Below are positions 6,344 through 10,111 of a DNA stretch of 10,111 nucleotides, in pieces (the first letter of the stretch is position 1; each line of letters opens with the position of its first letter). The stretch comes from Clostridiales bacterium. Its GTDB lineage: Bacteria > Bacillota > Clostridia > Christensenellales > JAISNN01. Position numbers and translations under genes: made by a program. The stretch is from the NCBI GenBank assembly GCA_031289865.1, contig JAITOQ010000075.1, positions 1 to 10,111 of the forward strand, read 5' to 3'. Below the pieces are notes generated by a model. That model was not told the DNA's origin and did not search any database. It saw only the letters and a program-made list of their open reading frames with translations.

Positions 6344-6532
6344 CGTCATATATCTATCGATATCGTCTACGATATACAACTCGCCCATTGAATGGAGTAT
6401 ATCGTATTCCTCCGTAAGGTAATCCAACACGCCGTGCCGCTGAAACAGCCTTAGCGCGTCCCCACCGCTCAAGCCGTGCGCCTCTTTGTAAGCCTCGAGA
6501 CAAAATGCTTTAAATAATATCGTTTTACTCAT
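6332..6532 (-). CDS. DUF3791 domain protein, probable antitoxin or cassette partner
   Basis: This 66-residue soluble protein reads MSKTILFKAFCLEAYKEAHGLSGGDALRLF and onward. The pattern of a helical FCLEAYKEAHGLSG start, LFQRHGVLDYL in the middle and LYIVDDIDRYM at the end is typical of DUF3791. ATG at 6532 has a strong GAGGGGAG site 7 nt upstream. It lies 21 bp after the 77-residue gene and is the last of three genes. DUF3791 genes commonly sit beside DUF3990 genes, so I infer a role as antitoxin or accessory factor; no biochemical function is established that I know of. A hairpin overlaps its stop codon. Confidence 0.8.
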   Translation of the reverse strand: MSKTILFKAFCLEAYKEAHGLSGGDALRLFQRHGVLDYLTEEYDILHSMGELYIVDDIDRYMTVGR

Positions 6533-6553
6533 TTCTTTACTCCCCTCAATGCC

Positions 6554-6787
6554 TCAATACGGCAGCAATGTCAACCGCCCGTTTAATTCGTCGTCAAACA
6601 GCGACAGCAGCTTGTCCGTACTGTATTGCCAAAGCTTAGTTTCCTCGCTTTCGAGATACTTATATAGCTCTGACGCGTAAATCTTTAAAAAAGCCTCGTT
6701 TTCCGTCCACAAATACCGTTCCGCCGCCCTTGCGACAAAATCCGCAACTATAATCGGCAGTATCGCGCCGAATTGATTTTTATCCAT
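6554..6787 (-). CDS. Small acidic helical protein of the DUF3990/DUF3791 cassette
   Basis: This 77-residue protein starts MDKNQFGAILPIIVADFVARAAE, is predicted mostly helical, is acidic, and ends GRLTLLPY. I know no named domain for it, but short proteins of this look (an N-terminal ADFVARAAE-like helix, then SELYKYLESEETKLWQYS) are familiar between DUF3990 and DUF3791 genes. An upstream GTG at 6799 is rejected as the start because it overlaps the AAGGAG site itself. The ATG at 6787 lies 11 nt after that site. The site is inside the last codons of the DUF3990 gene, so translation is likely coupled. An antitoxin or chaperone-like partner is an inference from context. Confidence 0.75.
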   Translation of the reverse strand: MDKNQFGAILPIIVADFVARAAERYLWTENEAFLKIYASELYKYLESEETKLWQYSTDKLLSLFDDELNGRLTLLPY

Positions 6788-6795
6788 ATCCGAAA

Positions 6796-7281
6796 TCACT
6801 CCTTGTTTACCGCTTTTATGAATTTAAGATATTCAAGCGAACGCTCCGTATGAAAAAGAATTTGATTAAACAATTCTTCGGTTTTTAACCTTTTAATCGT
6901 TTCCGAAAGGTCATAAACCCCCGTTTCATACAGCTTTATCGCGGAATATACGCTGTCGTCCGCTACGGGTCCTATAACTATTTCATACGACTCGTTGTAC
7001 GGCTTACCTCTGCGGTTTGCGACTACAAAATCAAGCCAAGCCTCGTCCGCAATCGGAAACTCCAAAATCTTCAGCTCCCGTTTTGCCTTTTCGATATCGC
7101 ATTCATAGAGATTGACATATTCTCCCGCACCCGCGCTTCGGCTCAAAACTCTGTGCGCCCAACGAACCGCTTGCTCCCGATAAGAGGTCGTATAAAAACC
7201 GACCCCAAAATCCTTAAATCGATCGCCGATAATAATCGTAGGTTTTTTAACAATCATGTTACTGCCGTGATACAGTTCCAT
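6796..7281 (-). CDS. DUF3990 protein, probable ADP-ribosyltransferase-fold toxin
   Basis: This 161-residue soluble protein matches the DUF3990 pattern. ELYHGSN (2-8) carries a conserved His5, and DFGVGFYTTSYREQAVRWA (24-42) carries Tyr30. YEIVIGPVADDSVY (99-112) and FNQILFHTERSLEYLKF (138-154) follow. DUF3990 is, to my knowledge, placed in the ADP-ribosyltransferase fold, where the His and Tyr would contact NAD+; the third catalytic position (Glu, possibly replaced by Gln140) is uncertain. The predicted action is transfer of ADP-ribose to a cellular target, or NAD+ consumption, held in check by the downstream partners. ATG at 7281 has AGGAG six bases upstream and a promoter 34-62 bp upstream. 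It is first in the cassette, consistent with a toxin-first module, although no toxicity can be read from sequence. Confidence 0.8.
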   Translation of the reverse strand: MELYHGSNMIVKKPTIIIGDRFKDFGVGFYTTSYREQAVRWAHRVLSRSAGAGEYVNLYECDIEKAKRELKILEFPIADEAWLDFVVANRRGKPYNESYEIVIGPVADDSVYSAIKLYETGVYDLSETIKRLKTEELFNQILFHTERSLEYLKFIKAVNKE

Positions 7282-7314
7282 TACGATCTCCTATTCCCTC
7301 ATAGAATTGATATA

Positions 7315-7343
7315 ATAATACCACAATACCGTAAATTTTGCAA
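7315..7343 (-). promoter_or_regulatory. Promoter of the DUF3990/DUF3791 cassette
   Basis: On the minus strand TTGCAA (7343-7338) and TATTAT (7320-7315) are 17 bp apart, giving a predicted transcript start near 7308. The short leader of about 27 nt contains AGGAG at 7292-7288. TTGCAA is itself a palindrome, and an outward TATAAT lies at 7365-7370 on the plus strand, but its 21-bp spacing makes a divergent promoter unlikely. Confidence 0.55.
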
Positions 7344-7386
7344 GTGCCGTCCAACGATTTTTGATATAATATTATTGCGGCGGTTA

Positions 7387-7448
7387 CGAATCGCAAGTTA
7401 AAACTATATTTTGAAAACAAAATTTTATTAAAATCCTTTGTTTTCGCT
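7387..7448 (-). repeat. Dispersed AT-rich repeat, copy 2
   Basis: This is a 62-bp near-identical copy of 937-997 in the same orientation, located between the DUF3990 promoter and the trhA promoter. It contains ATTTTG-AAAA-CAAAAT and ends in TTTTCGCT. The adjoining 35-bp array seen at copy 1 is absent, and similarity stops about 20 bp before the trhA -35 box. Confidence 0.8.
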
Positions 7449-7468
7449 CTTTGCTTTCCCAAAAAAAA

Positions 7469-7497
7469 TTGACACAACCGCCTCTTTGTGTTATGAT
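7469..7497 (+). promoter_or_regulatory. Near-consensus promoter of trhA-gpsA, leaderless
   Basis: A perfect TTGACA (7469-7474) and TATGAT (7492-7497) are spaced by exactly 17 bp, with a run of A upstream. The predicted transcription start, seven bases past the -10 box, is A7504, the first base of the trhA ATG. The mRNA would begin at the start codon. Confidence 0.8.
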
Positions 7498-7503
7498 AGC
7501 GGT

Positions 7504-8178
7504 ATGAAATTTACGAAAAATTCAGAACGGGCTTTGCCCGCTTACACAAAAAAAGAGGAGCTGTTTAATTCGCGCTCACATCTCTTTTGTCTGCCTTTTT
7601 GTTTCGCTATTTTTGTCGTCTGTACGGTGACGGCGGGCAAATACGGCGGCGGTTTCCGCATGGCGGCGGCGACGGTCTACGGGCTTTGCGTTATCGCGCT
7701 GTATCTTGCGTCGGGGCTGTATCACGGCGCGACGGACCCGCGGATAAAGCGGATTCTTCAAACCATAGACCACTGTACGGTGTATTTTATGATCGCGGGT
7801 ACATATACGCCGTTTTTATTCGCGCTCTCCCTCACCTCGCCGACTATCGCTTATGTCATGCTCGGTATCGAATGGGGCGTTACGCTCATTGCGGCGACGC
7901 TCACCGCGATCGACATTCACAAATTTAGAACCTTTTCAAAAATCTGTTACTCGCTTCTGACGTGGCTCGTCGTAATCGCAATCAAACCCACCGTCGCATC
8001 TATGCCGCCGCTCGGCTCCGCGTTTCTCTTTGCGGGAACGACAGCTTACTCCGTCGGTATGTTATTTTTTGCGCTCGGCATCAAAAAAAGACGTATGCAC
8101 AACGTCTTTCATGTCTTTATCATTCTCGGCACCGCTCTCCACGCTATAGGAGCGGCGGGTTATGCACTAAGGAGTTAG
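7504..8178 (+). CDS. trhA: PAQR-family membrane protein TrhA (hemolysin III family)
   Basis: This 224-residue seven-helix membrane protein is related to adiponectin/progestin receptors and bacterial hemolysin III. Bacterial members are linked to membrane fluidity homeostasis, and a metal-dependent hydrolase activity is proposed for the superfamily. The metal-site signatures are present: SGLYHG with His74, DHCTVYFMIAGTYTPF (89-104), and HNVFH (His199, His203) followed by LGTALHAIG with His213. The N-terminal 25 residues are hydrophilic and cytoplasmic. ATG at 7504 is chosen over the upstream ATG (7438) because the promoter lies between them, and the frame before 7504 is mostly promoter sequence. 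There is no ribosome binding site, as expected for a leaderless message. The stop codon lies 6 nt before gpsA, whose ribosome binding site is inside the last codons of this gene. Confidence 0.88.
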   Translation: MKFTKNSERALPAYTKKEELFNSRSHLFCLPFCFAIFVVCTVTAGKYGGGFRMAAATVYGLCVIALYLASGLYHGATDPRIKRILQTIDHCTVYFMIAGTYTPFLFALSLTSPTIAYVMLGIEWGVTLIAATLTAIDIHKFRTFSKICYSLLTWLVVIAIKPTVASMPPLGSAFLFAGTTAYSVGMLFFALGIKKRRMHNVFHVFIILGTALHAIGAAGYALRS

Positions 8179-8184
8179 AACAAT

Positions 8185-9159
8185 ATGTCAAAAAATCAAG
8201 CAAGCGTGATAGGCTGCGGACGGTGGGGTTCGTTTCTCGCGTGGTATCTCGCGGAAAAGACGCGCTCGGAGCGCGTACTCCTCTACGGAAAACCGAATTC
8301 CGAAACCTTTGCCGAATTGTACGGTGCACGGCGAAATTCTTACTTAACCCTACCCGCCCGTGTGGAATTGACGGACGACCTTACAAGCGCGCTTTCGTGC
8401 GGTTTGGTCGTCGTTTCGGTCGGCGTACAAGATTTTAGGACGCTTTGCCGCGAGCTTGCCCAATACGACCTACACGGCAAGACCTTTTTGCTTGCTATGA
8501 AAGGGCTGGAGCAAGACACCGCGAAAACCGTTTCTGAAATTTTTCACGAAGAAATCCGCGAGCCCGTCAGTCTTGCTATTCTCGCGGGTCCGGGACATGT
8601 ACAAGATTACCTCGCGGGAATACCGTCTTGCGCGGTCATCGATTCGACCGACGATACAAAGATCAAGCTTGCGGAGCTGTTTTCGGGAGAGTTGATGAAG
8701 GTCTATTACGGAAACGATTTTATCGGGAATCAAATCGGCGCGGCTCTCAAAAACGTCGTCGGTATCGCCGCGGGCATTCTCGACGGGCTTAAATGGTACG
8801 GGCTTAAAGGAAGTCTGATGGTTCGCGCTCCCGTCGAGGTCGGACGGTTTATAGAATCACGCGGCGGCACCGCCTTTACCGCCTACGGGCTTTCGCACCT
8901 CGGCGACTACGAAGCGACGCTGTTTTCTCCCCACTCCCACAACAGACTGTGGGGCGAAGCCTTTGCTCTCTCCAAAACCCCTCAAGACAATAAACTCGCG
9001 GAGGGCTGTCATACCCTACGCGCCGTCTACCGCTACGCACACCAAAACAACGTCTACATGCCCATCATCGACGCGCTCCACCGCGCCGTCTGTGAGGGCG
9101 CGGACATAAAATCCGAAATCTCTAAGCTCTTTGAACGCGGTATAGGAGCGGAGTTTTAA
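8185..9159 (+). CDS. gpsA: NAD(P)-dependent glycerol-3-phosphate dehydrogenase, GpsA-like
   Basis: This 324-residue cytoplasmic enzyme reduces dihydroxyacetone phosphate to sn-glycerol-3-phosphate, the backbone for phospholipid synthesis. The N-terminal Rossmann motif is VIGCGRWG (8-15). AMKGLE supplies Lys106 and LAGPGHVQDYLAGIP spans 133-147. GAALKNVVGIAAGILDGL (185-202) holds the catalytic Lys189, LGDYEAT (239-245) the aspartate D241, and SHNRLWGEA (251-259) the Asn-Arg pair. Length is normal for the family. Several positions are unlike typical GpsA: GPGH for GPSF, LMVRAPVEVGR for the ITRGLAEM-like helix, and SHNR for SRNR. It may be a divergent lineage version or a second paralogue. AAGGAG at 8169-8174, inside trhA, serves the ATG at 8185, so the genes are translationally coupled. 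Confidence 0.88.
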   Translation: MSKNQASVIGCGRWGSFLAWYLAEKTRSERVLLYGKPNSETFAELYGARRNSYLTLPARVELTDDLTSALSCGLVVVSVGVQDFRTLCRELAQYDLHGKTFLLAMKGLEQDTAKTVSEIFHEEIREPVSLAILAGPGHVQDYLAGIPSCAVIDSTDDTKIKLAELFSGELMKVYYGNDFIGNQIGAALKNVVGIAAGILDGLKWYGLKGSLMVRAPVEVGRFIESRGGTAFTAYGLSHLGDYEATLFSPHSHNRLWGEAFALSKTPQDNKLAEGCHTLRAVYRYAHQNNVYMPIIDALHRAVCEGADIKSEISKLFERGIGAEF

Positions 9160-9233
9160 GCAACGTGACGTTGCATCCGCATTCGCAACGGATATTGGCT
9201 TTAGAAGCCCGTTCACCGATTTTTTTACACTAT
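9160..9233. other. Convergent spacer with three complementary GCAACG/CGTTGC arms
   Basis: GCAACGT-G-ACGTTGC (9160-9174) is a perfect 7-bp-arm palindrome directly after the gpsA stop, and GCAACG recurs at 9185-9190, so the middle arm can pair with either neighbour. A further small hairpin GGCTT-TAG-AAGCC (9197-9209) is followed ten bases later by seven T (9220-9226). Together this is probably the transcription end of trhA-gpsA, but no single hairpin with an adjoining T-run meets the usual terminator form. Confidence 0.4.
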
Positions 9234-10111
9234 TTAAACTTTCAAATATCTCGCCGTCCGATTATTTCCTATTCTTTTTATCGATCCGCTTTTGACCATT
9301 CCCGACAAGACGGCTTCTATCGTTGTCGCGCTTACGTCGGGCAAAATGTAAGCAATCTCGCTTTTGCTTATCGGTATAAAGCTATTTAAAACAGTCGCTT
9401 CTACGCGCCGTTTTTTGTTGACTTTTTTCTCGTTCATAAGCGCAAAGCGGCTATCCAGCTCCTTGTAACATAAGAGAAGCGTCATTATGAAATTCCGAAT
9501 AAACGGAATATAGTCGTTTTTTCCTTGCTCCCAACCGTTTGAGGATTGTTTGAGTGCCTCATAATACATTTCCTTATGCTCGTTGATTTGTTCCTCAAAG
9601 GAGATGTATTTTCCCGCGTCAAAACCGTTTTTGTAAAGCAACAGTAGTGACAAAAGCCTACTCATTCTGCCGTTTCCGTCGGCGAACGGGTGAATGCAGA
9701 GAAAATCTAAAATAAAGCACGGTATAAGCAGCAATTGGTTTATCCCGCTGTCGTTTTTCGCGTCCATATACGCTAAAATCAGCTGTTCCGTCGCTTTTTG
9801 CGTTTCGGCGGCGGGCGTAGGCGAAAAGCGGACGCGGCGATTTCCGCTTGAGTCCGGCTCAAGTATCACGTTGTCGCTCGTCTTGTATTGCCCGCGTCCG
9901 GCGTAACCGCTATAGTTCAGCATTATTCCGTGCAGACGCAAAATGTCGGCTTCCTTTATATCGATACTCCCGTGTCCGCTATGAACGAGGTTGAGAGCGT
10001 CGCGATATCCCGCAATTTCCGCTTCGTTATGGTTCAGCGGCGCGCTTGACCTATTGACAATCTCCTCTATACGCTTGTCCGTCGTAACTATCCCCTCTAT
10101 CGCGTTAGAAC
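9234..10111 (-). CDS. Fic-domain AMP-transferase with winged-helix C-terminus (N-terminus beyond edge)
   Basis: The open frame continues through the right edge, giving 291 residues here plus the missing start. The core motif HPFADGNGR (9692-9666) is the complete Fic catalytic loop, with the His that deprotonates the target hydroxyl and the Asp/Gly/Asn/Gly/Arg phosphate-binding residues. AMP transfer from ATP to Ser/Thr/Tyr of a target protein is predicted. Near the edge the frame reads SNAIEG (10109-10092), the SxxxEG motif of the self-inhibitory helix that blocks ATP gamma-phosphate in class II Fic proteins. Upstream of the core, GYAGRGQYKTSDN (about 9908-9870) is the flap region. The C-terminus (ATVLNSFIPISKSEIAYIL to RYLKV) resembles a winged helix-turn-helix. 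It is convergent with gpsA. A TTG at 9941 is an internal Leu codon, not a start. Confidence 0.88.
   Translation of the reverse strand, partial: SNAIEGIVTTDKRIEEIVNRSSAPLNHNEAEIAGYRDALNLVHSGHGSIDIKEADILRLHGIMLNYSGYAGRGQYKTSDNVILEPDSSGNRRVRFSPTPAAETQKATEQLILAYMDAKNDSGINQLLLIPCFILDFLCIHPFADGNGRMSRLLSLLLLYKNGFDAGKYISFEEQINEHKEMYYEALKQSSNGWEQGKNDYIPFIRNFIMTLLLCYKELDSRFALMNEKKVNKKRRVEATVLNSFIPISKSEIAYILPDVSATTIEAVLSGMVKSGSIKRIGNNRTARYLKV

Noticed and set aside
6790..7281. DarT-type DNA ADP-ribosyltransferase
   Set aside because: The motifs fit DUF3990 better, and no DarG macrodomain gene is adjacent.
7338..7370. Divergent plus-strand promoter TTGCAA to TATAAT
   Set aside because: The 21-bp spacing is too long for a SigA promoter, and a much better promoter for trhA lies at 7469-7497.
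7438..7503. N-terminal extension of TrhA from ATG 7438
   Set aside because: The extension would be encoded by the dispersed repeat and by the consensus promoter; the PAQR N-terminus fits ATG 7504.
7587..7928. Second plus-strand frame inside trhA
   Set aside because: It lies wholly within a gene with clear PAQR motifs, and its Arg/His-rich product is typical of a +1 frame shadow.
9234..9941. Fic gene starting at TTG 9941
   Set aside because: The frame stays open to the window edge and encodes conserved upstream sequence including SNAIEG, so the TTG is an internal Leu codon and the gene is partial here.

Overview
The window looks like chromosomal DNA from a low-to-moderate GC anaerobic Firmicute of the Clostridia type. 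The case rests on strong AGGAGG-like ribosome binding sites, sigma-70/SigA-type promoters, an LepB-type signal peptidase and a DUF3990/DUF3791 cassette. Assignment below class is a guess. There are no rRNA or tRNA genes, no transposase and no CRISPR array.

Positions 1-6225 are almost entirely minus-strand genes. Read in the direction of transcription, they begin with a large alpha/beta-hydrolase-like protein (4576-6225), driven by a consensus promoter that overlaps its own start. Signal peptidase I (3813-4463), an SLC45-like MFS transporter (2398-3783) and a DRB0094/Rnl5-type RNA ligase (1259-2386) follow; the last three are separated by 29 and 11 bp. A 396-bp spacer (863-1258) then holds a 35-bp tandem repeat, part of a dispersed repeat and a 10-bp-arm inverted repeat. 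Beyond it lie a rhomboid-family intramembrane protease (224-862) and a membrane protein cut by the window edge.

Positions 6332-7281 (minus) form a compact three-gene cassette with its own promoter: a DUF3990 protein with ADP-ribosyltransferase-like motifs, a 77-residue acidic partner and a DUF3791 protein. It resembles a toxin-antitoxin module. Upstream of it is a second, 62-bp copy of the dispersed repeat from the 863-1258 spacer.

The plus-strand pair trhA (PAQR/hemolysin III family, 7504-8178) and gpsA-like glycerol-3-phosphate dehydrogenase (8185-9159) starts from a near-perfect promoter that appears to give a leaderless mRNA. Both products touch membrane lipid physiology. A convergent minus-strand Fic AMP-transferase gene (9234 to beyond 10111) closes the window. 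It carries the HPFxxGNGR catalytic motif and, near the edge, an SxxxEG inhibitory motif.

The most unusual signals are the 35-bp repeat array that resembles the rhomboid gene's own translation start and encodes tiny overlapping ORFs, the two promoters implying leaderless starts, and the hydrolase-like protein with no recognisable nucleophile serine.
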